A DNA stretch of 64,000 nucleotides from Sporosarcina thermotolerans (lineage in GTDB: Bacteria; Bacillota; Bacilli; Bacillales_A; Planococcaceae). The stretch is from NCBI RefSeq assembly GCF_030067815.1, contig NZ_CP125968.1, positions 3,092,001 to 3,156,000 on the forward strand, read 5' to 3'. The stretch's first letter is position 1; each line of letters begins with the position of its first letter. Position numbers and translations under genes: made by a program. A model generated the notes under the pieces. That model ran no database searches. It was not told where the DNA came from and saw only the letters and a list, made by a program, of their open reading frames with translations. Positions 34,797 through 46,068 of this stretch are shown one piece after another.

Positions 34797-36000
34797 ACGG
34801 CGTATAATCTACGCCTTCTGTATATGAATTACCGGCATTCCATAGTAGGAATTCGTTAATACCGTTCTCATTCAAGGCTTTAATCTGTGCCTCGACCTCA
34901 TTTTTACCATAACGAAGATAATTCCCTGCACCTAACCAAGGTGCACTGAAATCTTGAAGCCAAGGACGAGAAATAGGTGGATTCTCAAGTTCCCCTAATT
35001 TAGCATTTTCAACCTTCGCATATTCAGTCACAAGGCGATATGGTTCAAGGTCGGGTTTCGAAATTCCGAAATAGGAGGTCCAGTGGCTTGGGTAAATCAT
35101 AGACGAAATGACATCCACATTCTCGGAAATCTTAGAAAAGTTTTGTCCGATACCTGGTGCTTCCGGCAATGTTGCAGAGTAGCCGAAAATATCTACCGAT
35201 ACATCAACGTCGTACGGCTTTAACTTTTCACGTGCATAGGCAACAAAATCCGTAACTGCCTCAACCCTTCGTTGCACAGTGTCAAGCTCCGAATCCTCGT
35301 AGTCTTCCATCGTATATCCAAGTATATCAGCTCTATTTTCAAAGCCTTCCGGGAAACGAACATAGTCAAACTGGATCTCTTGGAACCCCATCTTCGCAGC
35401 TTCTATCGCAATTTCAACGTTATGATCCCAGACTTCTTTCATAAACGGATTGACAAATGATTCTTTCCTTCCGTTCTTCCATACCTGATCCCCATCCATG
35501 AAGGATAGATCCGGTCGTTGTTCTGCGAGGACACTATCTTTGAACACAACAATTCTTGCAATTGGGTACACCCCCTCCGCTTCAAGCGTCTTGAGCATAT
35601 TTTGAGGGTCCTTAATATACGGTTTTCCAATTCCGAGATCAAACAACGGGGAAACTTCCTGAGGCTTATATGTCAAATTCCCGAAATCGTCTTTGATGTC
35701 AATAACCATTGCATTCAAATCCGTTGAACCAATCAGATTCAACAATCTTTCGAATCGGGCTCCCCCGGCAGAATGTCCAGTGACGTAAATTCCTCTAACC
35801 GCATCCGGGTATTCAAAGACTAACCCGGAATCAAAACGGTATAATTTTGAGCTCGCTACAATCGCTTCATCCATTTCTTCAAATCCATATGTACGTTCCG
35901 CAAAGTCAATATCTTTTATAGTTTCATCGGCATAGACAATCGTTGGAATCGCAACTGCAGCCGCAAGCATTAGCGAACTCAAAAACTTCATTTTCTTCAT
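34795..36000 (-). CDS. Secreted putative glycoside hydrolase (DUF4015)
   Basis: A 401-residue protein with a cleavable signal peptide (KFLSSLMLAAAVAIPTIVYADE) and a TIM-barrel-like putative glycosidase domain of the DUF4015 type. Family landmarks are GIYVTGHSAGG, VIDIKDDFGNLTY, PIARIVVFKDSVLAEQRPDL, EIQFDYVRFPEG (probable active-site region) and SSMIYPSHW. I use ATG 36000 (site AGAGGAT) instead of 36021. The substrate is unknown; it may act on cell-wall or exopolysaccharide glycans. The transposon begins exactly at its stop codon, so it may have lost its native terminator. Confidence 0.8.
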   Translation of the reverse strand: MKKMKFLSSLMLAAAVAIPTIVYADETIKDIDFAERTYGFEEMDEAIVASSKLYRFDSGLVFEYPDAVRGIYVTGHSAGGARFERLLNLIGSTDLNAMVIDIKDDFGNLTYKPQEVSPLFDLGIGKPYIKDPQNMLKTLEAEGVYPIARIVVFKDSVLAEQRPDLSFMDGDQVWKNGRKESFVNPFMKEVWDHNVEIAIEAAKMGFQEIQFDYVRFPEGFENRADILGYTMEDYEDSELDTVQRRVEAVTDFVAYAREKLKPYDVDVSVDIFGYSATLPEAPGIGQNFSKISENVDVISSMIYPSHWTSYFGISKPDLEPYRLVTEYAKVENAKLGELENPPISRPWLQDFSAPWLGAGNYLRYGKNEVEAQIKALNENGINEFLLWNAGNSYTEGVDYTP

Positions 36001-36131
36001 AGGGCACATCCTCTCTTTCATTTATTCTACCAAAGCAAAAATCTATTGAATAGAGCAAGTCTCCTATTCCCGTAATTAATTGTCGAAAAACCTCAGTTCC
36101 TCTGTTTTTTTGTCTATTCAAGTTTTCCCTA

Positions 36132-36160
36132 TTGCATTCTGTACAAAGTCGTACTATACT
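36132..36160 (+). promoter_or_regulatory. Sigma-A promoter of trpS
   Basis: TTGCAT, a 17-base spacer, and TATACT. It lies about 20 bases before the T-box leader. Confidence 0.8.
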
Positions 36161-36181
36161 TTTGACACTAATACTTTTAAA

Positions 36182-36430
36182 AAGCAAAGACGGAAAGAGT
36201 ACTCTTGTATCGACTTATCAGAGAGCCTGTGGCTGGTGTAAACAGGCAAGACGTACAAGAAGAATTGGATTCCTGAGCTTGATTGGCGAATGAGGGTTTG
36301 CTTTGTCTCCCAGTAGTCAATCACGTCTCCCGCGTTATGGGATTTGAGTGGCCTTTTACGGGCTAATTCGGGTGGTACCACGGTTGATCAACATCAGTCG
36401 TCCCTTTTTAGGGATGACTGGTGTTTTTTT
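36182..36430 (+). promoter_or_regulatory. T-box riboswitch (tRNA-Trp) of trpS
   Basis: A T-box leader, which senses uncharged tRNA and lets transcription continue. Stem I landmarks are visible (AGAGAGCC, GTGGCTGGTG, AAACAGGC), as is a plausible TGG specifier in GAATTGGATTCC. The T-box sequence AATTCGGGTGGTACCACGG is at 36365-36383, and the terminator CAGTCGTCCC/GGGATGACTG with seven T is at 36395-36430. The gene controlled is trpS, which agrees with a Trp (TGG) specifier. Confidence 0.92.
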
Positions 36431-36475
36431 GTTTTATATTATTATTTATTTTCATTAGGTATTGGTATTTATTTG

Positions 36476-36596
36476 ACTGGAGCGAAAGGCGGCGACTCCT
36501 GGGGGATTAGCGGGACAGGTGAGACCCCGCAGTGTCGCGTAGCGACCGAGGAGGCTCACCGCCCGCCCCCCGGAAAGCGTCCGTCTGTAGCGGAAG
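36476..36596 (+). repeat. Dispersed repeat family 1, copy 2, in the trpS leader
   Basis: About 120 bp, almost identical to copy 1 (GGCGGCGACTCCTGGGGG ... GACAGGTGAGACCCCGCAG ... GAGGCTCACCGCCCGC ... GGAAAGCGTCCG). It sits between the T-box terminator and the trpS Shine-Dalgarno, so it must be transcribed as part of the mRNA 5' region whenever trpS is expressed. Confidence 0.92.
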
Positions 36597-36606
36597 TCTA
36601 TTTTAA

Positions 36607-37780
<1,174 letters not shown>

Positions 37781-37818
37781 GAACATCGCCCTTTTGCTTT
37801 TTCTTATCATATGAAAAT

Positions 37819-37858
37819 AAGCTCCCCATTTAGAAGATGACCTCTAAATAGGGAGCTT
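37819..37858. terminator. Intrinsic terminator of fabF
   Basis: The stem AAGCTCCC.ATTTAGA / TCTAAATAGGGAGCTT with T-rich tails on both sides, eight bases after the fabF stop. Confidence 0.85.
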
Positions 37859-37865
37859 TTCTTAT

Positions 37866-39101
37866 TTATATTTTCTTAAACACAAGTGAAGCGTTATGTC
37901 CGCCGAAGCCTAATGAGTTGCTCATCGCATAATTGATGTCCGCTTTACGGGCAGTATTCGGAACATAGTCAAGATCACATTCAGGGTCTGTGCTCACATA
38001 ATTCATTGTTGGAGGCAGGATCCCTTCTTGTAATGCTTTCACTGTGAAGATTGCTTCCAATCCACCAGCCGCGCCTAACAAGTGACCTGTCATCGATTTA
38101 GTTGAGCTTATCGCAAGCTTATAAGCATGCTCACCGAATACAGTTTTCGCTGCCATCGTTTCGAATAGATCGTTATATGGCGTGCTTGTACCGTGTGCAT
38201 TAATATAGTCGATTTTATCCGGGCTGATTTCTGCTTCGTCGAGTGCCTGTACCATCGCACGCGCGCCGCCTTCGCCTTCCGGTGCAGGAGCTGTAATATG
38301 GTGCGCGTCTCCAGTTGAGCCGTACCCAACGATTTCCGCGTAGATTTTCGCTCCGCGTTTCACCGCATGTTCATATTCTTCCAAGATTAGGATTCCTGCT
38401 CCTTCGCCAATGACGAAGCCATCCCGTTCTTTATCGAACGGACGAGATGCGGATGCAGGGTCCGGGTTCAATGACAATGCAGTGTTTGAACAGAAGCCAG
38501 CAACAGCCATAGTTGTAATTGGTGCTTCTGCGCCTCCTGTGATCATTACATCTGCGTCGCCGCGTTTAATGACTTCAAATGCGTCTCCAATAGAGTTCGT
38601 ACCTGATGCACATGCTGTAACTGTACATGAGTTAATGCCCTTCGCTCCGAAGTGGATGGATACTTGACCAGAAGCCATGTCCGGGATCATCATCGGTACG
38701 AAGAATGGACTTACTCGGCGATATCCTTTTTCAAGGAATGTTTTGAATTGCTGTTCATGGGTTTCCATGCCACCGATTCCAGATCCAATCCAGACTCCTG
38801 TACGTAGAGCGGTCTCTTCGTCTAATTCGAGGTTTGCATCTTTCATTGCCATGATGGACGCTGCCATTGCATAATGTGTAAATCTGTCCATTTTCCGGGC
38901 GTCTTTTCTAGGGATATATTCTTCAATATCAAAATCTTTTACTTCCGCTGCAACCTTAACAGGGAATTGATCACTGTCTAATCTTGTTAGCAGGCCGATT
39001 CCCGACTTTCCATTCAATACCGCTTCCCACGATTCTTCCGCGGAATTTCCTACTGGAGAAACAGCACCTATTCCAGTAACAACGACACGACGTTTTTCCA
39101 T
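37866..39101 (-). CDS. fabF: 3-oxoacyl-ACP synthase II (FabF)
   Basis: A 411-residue condensing enzyme that elongates acyl-ACP with malonyl-ACP in fatty acid synthesis. The Cys-His-His triad is visible in [11 protein letters not shown] (about residue 163), [11 protein letters not shown] (about 303) and [13 protein letters not shown] (about 340). It is intact, starts at ATG 39101, and lies downstream of fabH on the same strand. The two genes are separated by about 220 bases that hold a dispersed repeat. Confidence 0.97.
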   Translation of the reverse strand: MEKRRVVVTGIGAVSPVGNSAEESWEAVLNGKSGIGLLTRLDSDQFPVKVAAEVKDFDIEEYIPRKDARKMDRFTHYAMAASIMAMKDANLELDEETALRTGVWIGSGIGGMETHEQQFKTFLEKGYRRVSPFFVPMMIPDMASGQVSIHFGAKGINSCTVTACASGTNSIGDAFEVIKRGDADVMITGGAEAPITTMAVAGFCSNTALSLNPDPASASRPFDKERDGFVIGEGAGILILEEYEHAVKRGAKIYAEIVGYGSTGDAHHITAPAPEGEGGARAMVQALDEAEISPDKIDYINAHGTSTPYNDLFETMAAKTVFGEHAYKLAISSTKSMTGHLLGAAGGLEAIFTVKALQEGILPPTMNYVSTDPECDLDYVPNTARKADINYAMSNSLGFGGHNASLVFKKI

Positions 39102-39144
39102 TCCTGAAAACTCCCTTTCATCATTACAAGTAATTTAAATCGGA

Positions 39145-39267
39145 TTTACGCTACAGGCGGACGCTTTCCGCGGGCGTCGCTTCAGCCTCCTCACTTCGCT
39201 ACGCTTCGTTGCGGGGTCTTCTGCTGACGCTTTTCCCGCAGGAGTCGCCGCCTTTCGCTACAATCCT
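39145..39267 (-). repeat. Dispersed repeat family 1, copy 3, between fabH and fabF
   Basis: On the minus strand: GTAGCGAAAGGCGGCGACTC, GCGGGAAAAGCGTCAGCAG, AGACCCCGCAACGAAGCG, GAGGAGGCTGAAGCGACG, CCGCGGAAAGCGTCCGCC. The ends match copies 1 and 2, while the inner stem has changed on both arms (GTGAG/CTCAC has become TCAGCAG with TTCAGC-type pairing). It lies within the presumed fabH-fabF transcript. Confidence 0.9.
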
Positions 39268-39319
39268 ATAGTTTGCAATCAATAACAATATTCTTTATCA
39301 AGTATATAGTAATCCGTGA

Positions 39320-40252
39320 TTATTTTCCCCATTTAATACATAAAGCGCCCCATGTGAGGCCTCCGCCGAAACCTACCAATACAACGATGTCGTCATCTTT
39401 GACTCTGCCTTCCTGTAAATCATCAACTAATGAAATCGGAATAGAGGCAGCTGAGGTGTTTCCGTATTTATGGACGGATTTGGACATCTTTTCTACTGGC
39501 AATCCAAGACGTTCACGTGAAGATTCCATGATTCGGATATTTGCTTGGTGAGGTACCAAATAATCCACGTCTTCAGTAGTCAAACCTGCTTTTTCCGTAA
39601 CATTGACAGCAGATTCGCCCATTTGCCTTACCGCAAACTTGAATACTTCACGTCCATTCATCCGAATGTATCTGTCTTGGTATAAATGCTTGCCACCTGT
39701 ACCGTCTGCTCCTAATTCGAACGAAAGAATTCCTCGACCTTCGCTCACTTTACTGACGATTGCAGCTCCTGCACCGTCTCCGAAAAGTACTGCAGTGTTA
39801 CGATCTTCCCAATCTGTTACCTTCGATAATTTCTCAACACCGACGACTAAGACATGCTTATACGTATCAGCTTCAACAAAATGCTTCGCCATAACAACTC
39901 CGTACATGAAACCTGCACATGCAGCGGAAACATCCATGGCTGCTGCATTTTTTGCACCTAACCGCTCTTGAAGCATCGTAGCGACAGAAGGGAAAGGACG
40001 ATCAGGAGTTACTGTAGCAACAATGATCATACCAATCTCTTCCGCATTGATACCTGCATTTTTTATAGCATCCAATGCAGCTTCATATGCCATGTCGGAT
40101 GTATCTGTATTTTCGTCCGCAATGCGTCTTTCTTCAATGCCGGTGCGTGTGCGGATCCATTCATCAGAAGTATCTATACGAGCTTCAAGATCCTTATTTG
40201 TCACTACTTTTGATGGGACAAACTTTCCTATACCAATCAACCCTGCATTCAT
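39320..40252 (-). CDS. fabH: 3-oxoacyl-ACP synthase III (FabH)
   Basis: A 310-residue initiating condensing enzyme (acyl-CoA plus malonyl-ACP). The Cys-His-Asn triad is seen in [12 protein letters not shown] (about residue 112), [10 protein letters not shown] and [12 protein letters not shown] use ATG 40252 ([15 protein letters not shown]), the family-like start with GGGG upstream, instead of 40276. It is the first gene after a FapR-type operator and a good promoter, so it belongs to the FapR lipid regulon with fabF. Confidence 0.96.
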   Translation of the reverse strand: MNAGLIGIGKFVPSKVVTNKDLEARIDTSDEWIRTRTGIEERRIADENTDTSDMAYEAALDAIKNAGINAEEIGMIIVATVTPDRPFPSVATMLQERLGAKNAAAMDVSAACAGFMYGVVMAKHFVEADTYKHVLVVGVEKLSKVTDWEDRNTAVLFGDGAGAAIVSKVSEGRGILSFELGADGTGGKHLYQDRYIRMNGREVFKFAVRQMGESAVNVTEKAGLTTEDVDYLVPHQANIRIMESSRERLGLPVEKMSKSVHKYGNTSAASIPISLVDDLQEGRVKDDDIVVLVGFGGGLTWGALCIKWGK

Positions 40253-40282
40253 AGCACATACCCCGTTCCTTATCATCTATTA

Positions 40283-40299
40283 TTAGTACCTGGTATTAA
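40283..40299 (-). promoter_or_regulatory. FapR operator
   Basis: TTAGTACCTGGTATTAA matches the FapR consensus (TTAGTACCTGRTACTAA-like, 17 bp) at almost every base and adjoins the -10 box of the fabH promoter. FapR represses fatty-acid genes and is released by malonyl-CoA. Confidence 0.9.
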
Positions 40300-40327
40300 T
40301 TATAAGATAACTGAGCTCACTTTTCAA
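40299..40327 (-). promoter_or_regulatory. Sigma-A promoter of fabH-fabF
   Basis: Read on the minus strand: -35 TTGAAA (40327-40322), a 17-base spacer, and -10 TATAAT (40304-40299). The FapR site begins on the last base of the -10 box. Confidence 0.88.
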
Positions 40328-40437
40328 TATCTGGACACGATTTCGCCAAAGAATGTGAAATCTAAAAATTATTTTGTTTGATGATTGTGCCTGCTATGGT
40401 ATGATGAATGGTGAAATAGTTTATTGAGGTGATTTCG

Positions 40438-40623
40438 ATGAAATATATTATGACTTTTTTCTGGTCCTTTCTTTTAGTGTCGATGTTGAACTATGTTGCT
40501 GGTTCAATCGCTGGAATCGCATCGTTTGACTTCATGACCGGTATTATCGCATCAGTGGTCCTATCAGTTATTATTCTTCTTATGACAACAGCTATTCCTG
40601 AAGGGGAAGTAGCGGATCATTGA
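40438..40623 (+). CDS. DUF2929 small membrane protein (YjzB-like)
   Basis: A 61-residue protein with two membrane helices (MTFFWSFLLVSMLNYVAGSI and FMTGIIASVVLSVIILLMTTA), the layout of DUF2929/YjzB proteins that are encoded next to fabH in Bacillus. The start is ATG 40438 after TTGAGGTGA. It is divergent from fabH and ends at a symmetrical terminator. The function is unknown. Confidence 0.75.
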   Translation: MKYIMTFFWSFLLVSMLNYVAGSIAGIASFDFMTGIIASVVLSVIILLMTTAIPEGEVADH

Positions 40624-40629
40624 TTCAAC

Positions 40630-40673
40630 AAAAAAGCCACGCCATCGATTCAAATCGGTGACGCGGCTTTTTT
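40630..40673. terminator. Bidirectional terminator between the DUF2929 gene and clpB
   Basis: Arms AAAAAAGCC.CG..ATCGATT and ATCGGT.ACGCGGCTTTTTT, with T runs on both strands. It separates two convergent genes. Confidence 0.85.
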
Positions 40674-40685
40674 AATTCTATAAAT

Positions 40686-42826
40686 TCACTTCTTCTCAAC
40701 CAATAGTTTCCCATCATCCATTGATAACACTAATCTCTCCCCATCTTTCAGCTCACCTTTAATGATCTCCTTGGCGACTACTGTTTCAACATGGCGTTGG
40801 ATAAACCGTTTCAACGGTCTTGCCCCGAAGTCCGCGTCTGTCCCTTCCTTTACAATCCAATCAAGGACATCATCGTTATATTCCAAGCCAACTTCCTGCT
40901 CATCCAACCGTTTGACGAGATTCTCTAACATTTTTTTCGCTATCAAACGGAATGAGTCCCCTGATAAAGAATGGAAGATGATAATATCGTCCATCCGATT
41001 CAACAGCTCAGGTTTAAAGTGGCGGCGCAATTCAGCCATAACTAAGTCTTCCGCCGCATGATCTTCCGAATCGAATTTTCCCCCCAACAAGAAGGCTGAA
41101 CCAATATTAGATGTCATGATTACAACTGTATTCGTAAAATTAACGAGTCTTCCCTGGCTATCGGTAATACGGCCATCATCCAGGACTTGAAGCAAAATAT
41201 TCGATACATCAGGATGCGCCTTCTCGATTTCATCAAGCAGTACGACTGAATACGGGTTCCGGCGCACCGCTTCCGTCAACTGGCCTCCCTCTTCATAGCC
41301 TATATAACCAGGAGGTGCACCGACGAGTCGGGATACACTGTGTTTCTCCATATACTCAGACATGTCGATTCGGATAAAATGATCTTCTGAATCGAAAATG
41401 CACGCAGCGAGAGTCTTCGCCAGTTCTGTCTTTCCGACTCCAGTCGGTCCAAGAAATAGAAATGATCCTATTGGTTTATCCGGATCCTTAATGCCTGCCC
41501 TCGCACGCCAAACAGCTTCTGTGACAAGCTGAACAGCATTATCTTGTCCGATAACCCGTTTTTCCAACGTTTCACCAAGACGTAGCAATTTCTCCCTTTC
41601 ACCTTCAACAAGTTTCGTAACCGGAATTCCTGTCCAGCGGGCAACGATCATCGCGATTTCATCTTCCGTCACTTCTTCGCGAAGCAAACGATTTTCAGAA
41701 CTGTTGGCTAACGGTCCTTCCATTGCCTGCAGTTCTTTTTCCAATTCAGGAATCTTGCCGTACTGCAACTCTGCAGCTTTATTCAAATCGAAGCGGTTCT
41801 GCGCATCTTCCAACTCTCGGCGATATCTGTCCAGCTCCTCGCGTTTCGATTGGATTTCGCGCAGTGTTTCCTTTTCTTTATTCCATTGCTGACGCATATC
41901 GGATGACGAATCCTTTAATTCCTGTAACTCCGTACGTAATGCTTCCAAGCGGGTTTGGCTGATTGCATCCTTCTCTTTCCGCAATGCCTGTTCCTCAATT
42001 TCAAGCTGCATAATCCGACGTGTGACCGAATCGAGCTCCTGAGGCATCGAGTCAATTTCCGTCCGAATCATGGCGCTCGCCTCATCAATGAGGTCGATTG
42101 CCTTGTCCGGCATGAAACGTTCTGTTAAATAACGATCCGACAATGTAGCTGCAGCGACTATTGCACGGTCATGGATACGAACACCATGGTGTAGCTCAAA
42201 TCTTTCTTTCAAACCGCGTAAAATCGAAATTGTATCTTCCACCGACGGTTCACGCACGAGCACCTGTTGGAAACGGCGTTCGAGTGCGGGATCCTTTTCT
42301 ATATACATTCGGTACTCGTCAAGTGTCGTCGCTCCGATGCAATACAACTCACCGCGTGCAAGCATCGGTTTCAACATATTCCCCGCATCCATCGCACCTT
42401 CAGTTTTCCGGCGCCTACAATCGTATGGATTTCGTCGATGAAAAGAATAATTTCCCCATCACTATCCTTCACCTGCTTCAAGACACCCTTTAAACGCTCT
42501 TCGAACTCGCCACGGTATTTGGCACCTGCGATGAGGGAGCTCATATCCAATTCAAAAATTTGCCGATCTTTCAATCCCTCAGGCACATCGCCTTTGACGA
42601 TTCGTTGAGCAAGGCCTTCGACAATTGCCGTCTTCCCTACTCCGGGCTCCCCAATAAGGACAGGATTGTTTTTTGTTTTCCTAGATAAAATTCGGATGAC
42701 ATTTCGGATTTCTTCGTCACGTCCAATAACGGGATCCATCTTTCCGTTCTTCACATCTTCAACAAGATTTCGACCAAATTGCTCAAGTGGTGTACGTTGA
42801 TCTTCTTGCATGCCGCCCATTCTCAT
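40686..42826 (-). CDS. clpB: ClpB-type disaggregase lacking the N-domain, frameshifted
   Basis: A Hsp100 AAA+ protein of about 713 residues after repair. Nucleotide-binding domain 1 has [17 protein letters not shown] and [16 protein letters not shown] long coiled middle domain ([20 protein letters not shown] to [16 protein letters not shown]) marks it as ClpB and not ClpC or ClpE. Domain 2 has [15 protein letters not shown] and [14 protein letters not shown]. The usual N-terminal Clp-N domain (about 145 residues) is absent. The gene really begins here: ATG 42826 has a GAGGTGA site and a CtsR operator upstream. One extra base in TTTT at 42404-42407 repairs the frame ([13 protein letters not shown]). 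Confidence 0.88.
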
Positions 42827-42844
42827 ATACATTCACCTCATTAG

Positions 42845-42904
42845 TTTGACTTTGACTATCTTTGATTAATTAAATTATAAGCTGATTTTTCATATAAGTA
42901 AAGT
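42845..42904 (-). promoter_or_regulatory. clpB promoter with CtsR operator
   Basis: Read on the minus strand: TATAAT at 42879-42874, then AATCAAA-GAT-AGTCAAA (42867-42851) and a further GTCAAA (42850-42845), matching the CtsR pattern RGTCAAA-NAN-RGTCAAA with one mismatch. The operator covers the transcription start. CtsR represses heat-shock clp genes. The -35 is weak (TTTACT). Confidence 0.75.
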
Positions 42905-42969
42905 GTATTGCACTTCCTCATTTCTATCCGTACCTTTCTCAAAACACATGAAACAAGCGCTATTCCCAT

Positions 42970-43006
42970 AAAAAAAAGACTGCATGACAAATAGTCAAAC
43001 AGCCTT
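42970..43006 (-). terminator. Probable terminator of the yitVW genes
   Basis: An imperfect stem, AAGGCTG..GAC/GTC..CAGTCTT, followed by eight T on the minus strand. Confidence 0.6.
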
Positions 43007-43018
43007 GATTTTCTTCTA

Positions 43019-43327
43019 TTATCGTACGCCTAACGCCATTTTTGCGTAGCGGGACATATTATCACGGGACCATGGTGGATTCCAGACGATGTTAACGTCA
43101 ACGTCCTTCACTTCTGGCAGTTCCATAAGTTCCTGCTTGATATTCGAAACTATCTGAGGTCCCATTGGACAACCCATTGATGTCAATGTCATTGTGACCT
43201 TTGCAGTACCTTCATCCACCATTTCAGCATCGTAGACGAGTCCTAAATTGACAATATCAATACCTAACTCTGGATCGATTACGTTTTCGAGAGCGCCCAT
43301 TAGGCTGCCCTTCATATCATCATTCAT
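43019..43327 (-). CDS. yitW: MIP18/DUF59 family Fe-S assembly protein (YitW-like)
   Basis: A 102-residue protein of the SufT/PaaD DUF59 family, taken as an iron-sulfur cluster assembly factor. Features are LENVIDPELGIDIVNLGLVYD, VTMTLTSMGCPMGP (conserved Cys) and VNIVWNPPWSRDNMS. I start at ATG 43327 (site AAAGGGG); the longer frame to 43387 adds 20 unconserved residues and overlaps yitV. It follows yitV as in Bacillus. Confidence 0.88.
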   Translation of the reverse strand: MNDDMKGSLMGALENVIDPELGIDIVNLGLVYDAEMVDEGTAKVTMTLTSMGCPMGPQIVSNIKQELMELPEVKDVDVNIVWNPPWSRDNMSRYAKMALGVR

Positions 43328-43379
43328 TGTAAATTCCCCTTTCCGTATTTGTTCTTCTTTCATCATATCAAAGATGGAC

Positions 43380-44146
43380 CTATTCATTCAAATAACTCGC
43401 GAACCAATCCGTAGCGCGCAACATGCCCGTTCTTGAAACGGCATGTCCTGCTGTTGGGTCGGAGATGAATTCAAAACGCTCAGGCGTCTCTTTATAATCT
43501 TTTTTGCTGCATTGAAGAAGTTAAATGTGGGTTCGAATGGAACCGTTGTATCTTGTTCACCATGCCAAAAGAATACCGGTCGCTTATTAAGTTTCTGCCT
43601 ATGTTTCGTCATATCAAATATAGCCAATGTTTCAAGCAGGGATTTTCTTTCCTCATCAGATATCGGTAATTTAAAACCTCTATTTTCAAATTGGGCAATT
43701 TGAGCTTTTGCTAGTTCTACGTATCCAGGCGCCCCCATCATGACTGTAGCCGCGTCAATCCAAGGATAGGCAGTCATGCATCCGAGTGTCGTAATGCCAC
43801 CCATCGAGGTCCCACCCATTCCAATTTTATGAACACCTTTTTCAATCAATTCCCTATGGAGAATACCCATTTCTTCAATTGATGTGAGAACGATTTCCCA
43901 GAACCGCAAGCTTAGCTGAACTTCATCCAGACCTTCATCACGAACGCCATGAAGATGGGCTTCCGGTAATATGACACGTAACCCCTTCTTCGCGATATTG
44001 TATGCATAATGAAGGTTGTGCTCCTTGGCACTCGTGAACCCATGTAGGAAAATGACTGCTGGAATGTTGCTATCTTCCAATGTTTCGTCCACAATATGCA
44101 GTAATGGTATATTGCTCCAGTTCTTCTTTGACAAGCATTCAAACAC
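43380..44146 (-). CDS. yitV: Alpha/beta-hydrolase esterase YitV, frameshifted
   Basis: A 255-residue alpha/beta hydrolase. The oxyanion region is FLHGFTSAKEHN, the nucleophile elbow is GGTSMGG (about residue 115), the acid is in GEQDTTVPF, and the base His is in TAGHAVSRTG. The last part is only readable after adding one base to the T run at 43500-43505, which gives AAKKDYKETPERFEFISDPTAGHAVSRT and the stop at 43380-43382. It is the middle gene of the yitU-yitV-yitW set. Substrate unknown. Confidence 0.85.
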
Positions 44147-44308
44147 CTTCTGTACTTTTCCTTAAATCGTATCAAAGTTTTCGTAGAAAAACAAAAGGTA
44201 CGGTTACGTGATGGAATTTTTTGACTCACCACCTCTATGAACGATAAACTGAAAATAGGGTATAAGACAAGATAGATAACGAATTCTTTAAAAAAGGGGG
44301 GCGGAACG

Positions 44309-45125
44309 ATGGAACCGCATTTAATCGTCCTTGACCTTGACGGGACATTGCTAACAGATGAAAAAATCATATCGAAAAAACAGCAAATACATTGAAACAA
44401 GCAGAGGAACAAGGCCACCAAATAATGATTGCAACGGGTCGTCCATATCGCGCAAGTGCAATGTACTACCGCGAACTTGGATTAAAGACGCCAATAGTCA
44501 ATTTCAACGGTGCATTCGTTCACCATCCAACCGACCGCTCTTGGAAAACAATCCATGAAACGATTTCACTTCCTGTCGTAAAAGATGTAGTCGATGCGAT
44601 GCAGGATTTCCGACTTCATAATATTGTGGCCGAAGTGATGGATGATGTGTACTTGCAGTATCATGACACAAAACTTTTGGATATATTCAATTTTGGAAAT
44701 CCAGTCATCAAGGAAGGCGATATCAGAACAATGTTAGAGGTCGATCCTACAAGTTTGCTTATCCAGGCTGAATCTGATTCTGTCGACCCGATACGAAGAC
44801 ATCTCGCCGAAGTGCATGCCGAAGTGATAGACCATAGGAACTGGGGAGCACCGTGGATGTCATTGAAATCGTCCGTCATGGGTTGAATAAAGCAGTCGGT
44901 ATCTCACATGTTTCCAAGTGGCTCGGTATTCCTCGCGAGCGAATTATCGCTTTCGGAGATGAAGACAATGATTTGGAAATGATTGATTACGCTGGAGTCG
45001 GGGTTGCAATGGGCAATGGTATTGACCGACTAAAATCTATTGCGGATGAAGTGACGCTTTCAAATAACGAAGACGGTATCGCAGAAGTATTGAAAGAACG
45101 ACTGTTTTTACAGAATAAAATATAA
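44309..45125 (+). CDS. yitU: HAD-superfamily phosphatase YitU, frameshifted
   Basis: A Cof-type HAD hydrolase of about 271 residues. Motif I is LIVLDLDGTLLTD at residue 5, motif II is IMIATGRPY, the Lys is in LNKAVGI, and motif IV is FGDEDNDLEMI. Related enzymes (YcsE and others) dephosphorylate the riboflavin intermediate 5-amino-6-(5-phosphoribitylamino)uracil; whether this one does is not known. Two frame breaks: the A run at 44375-44380 and GG at 44855-44856 each need one more base. The start at 44309 follows AAAGGGGGG. It is divergent from yitV. Confidence 0.87.
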
Positions 45126-45146
45126 AAAGAATGTGAGGGGTCCCTA

Positions 45147-45996
45147 ATGAGAATTTTTGCGGATAGCGGTTCAGATTTACCAAAATCATTTTTTGATGAA
45201 AATGATGTAACATTGATCCCATTAAGTGTTTTGATCGATGACAAGGAATATGATGATGTCATTGAAATCGACTCAAAGAGGTTTTCGATGCAATCCGTAA
45301 TGGTAAGCATCCGAAAACATCACAAGCATCTCCAGAGTCACTACTTTCCTTTTGGAAGGAGCTTGCGGAATCTGACGAAGAAGGCTTATATATCGCTTTT
45401 TCCTCGGAACTTTCGGGTACGTACAACACTGCCGTCATGATGAGAGACCAAGTAAAGGAAGGAAATCCGAACTTTAATTTAGTCATTATTGACTCTCGTT
45501 GCGCTTCACTTGGACACGGCTTATTAGTGAAGGAGGCAGTCCGTTTACGTGATTCGGGTGATGATGTCCGGACAATCGAGCGGAAAATCCGTAGTATGGC
45601 TGCCCATATGGAGCATCTTTTCACTGTTGAAGATCTTGATTATTTGGCAAAAGGCGGTCGAGTTTCCAAGGCGAGTGCATTCATCGGAGGTTTATTGAAC
45701 ATCAAACCTTTACTGCATGTCGAAAATGGTAAGCTTGTACCAATCGAGAAACACCGTGGCCGTAAAAAGTGTTCCGCCGAATTTTAGATTTAATGGAAGA
45801 GCGCGGAAGCGAATTGTCTGAACAAACAATTGCAATTAGTCACGGGGATGATGAGGCTACAGCAAATGAAGTGAAGACGATGATCGAAGAGAAGTTCAAA
45901 CCGAAAAATGTGGAAGTCCATATGATTGGTTCCGTTATAGGATCACATGCCGGCCCTGGAACAATCGCAATTTTCTTTTTGAATAAATTAAATTAA
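45147..45996 (+). CDS. DegV family fatty-acid-binding protein, frameshifted
   Basis: A protein of about 283 residues of the DegV (FakB-like) family, which bind a fatty acid for phosphorylation by FakA. Family pieces are IFADSGSDLPKSFF, SQASPESLLSFWKELAE, GLYIAFSSELSGTYNTAVMM, IIDSRCASLGHGLLV and GGRVSKASAFIGGLLNIKPLL. AAA at 45275-45277 and the A run at 45764-45768 each need one more base. The start follows GAGGGG, and a symmetrical terminator closes the yitU-degV pair. Confidence 0.88.
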
Positions 45997-46008
45997 TGAC
46001 TTACTAAT

Positions 46009-46057
46009 AAAATGCCTTTTCAAACACGGTTTTGTCCGTGTCATGAAAAGGCATTTT
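46009..46057. terminator. Bidirectional terminator between degV and the GH13-like gene
   Basis: The arms AAAATGCCTTTTCA and TGAAAAGGCATTTT, with inner ACACGG/CCGTGT pairing. It serves two convergent genes. Confidence 0.9.
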
Positions 46058-46068
46058 GTAATAAATGA

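Noticed and set aside
28001-34805. Target-site duplication flanking the transposon
   Set aside because: The bases outside the two inverted ends (ATTTTTTC and ACGGCGTA) are not repeats of each other.
40686-42832. Treating clpB, addB, mgtE, ctpB and similar genes as pseudogenes
   Set aside because: All breaks are single-base homopolymer differences in otherwise conserved frames, which fits sequencing error better than decay.
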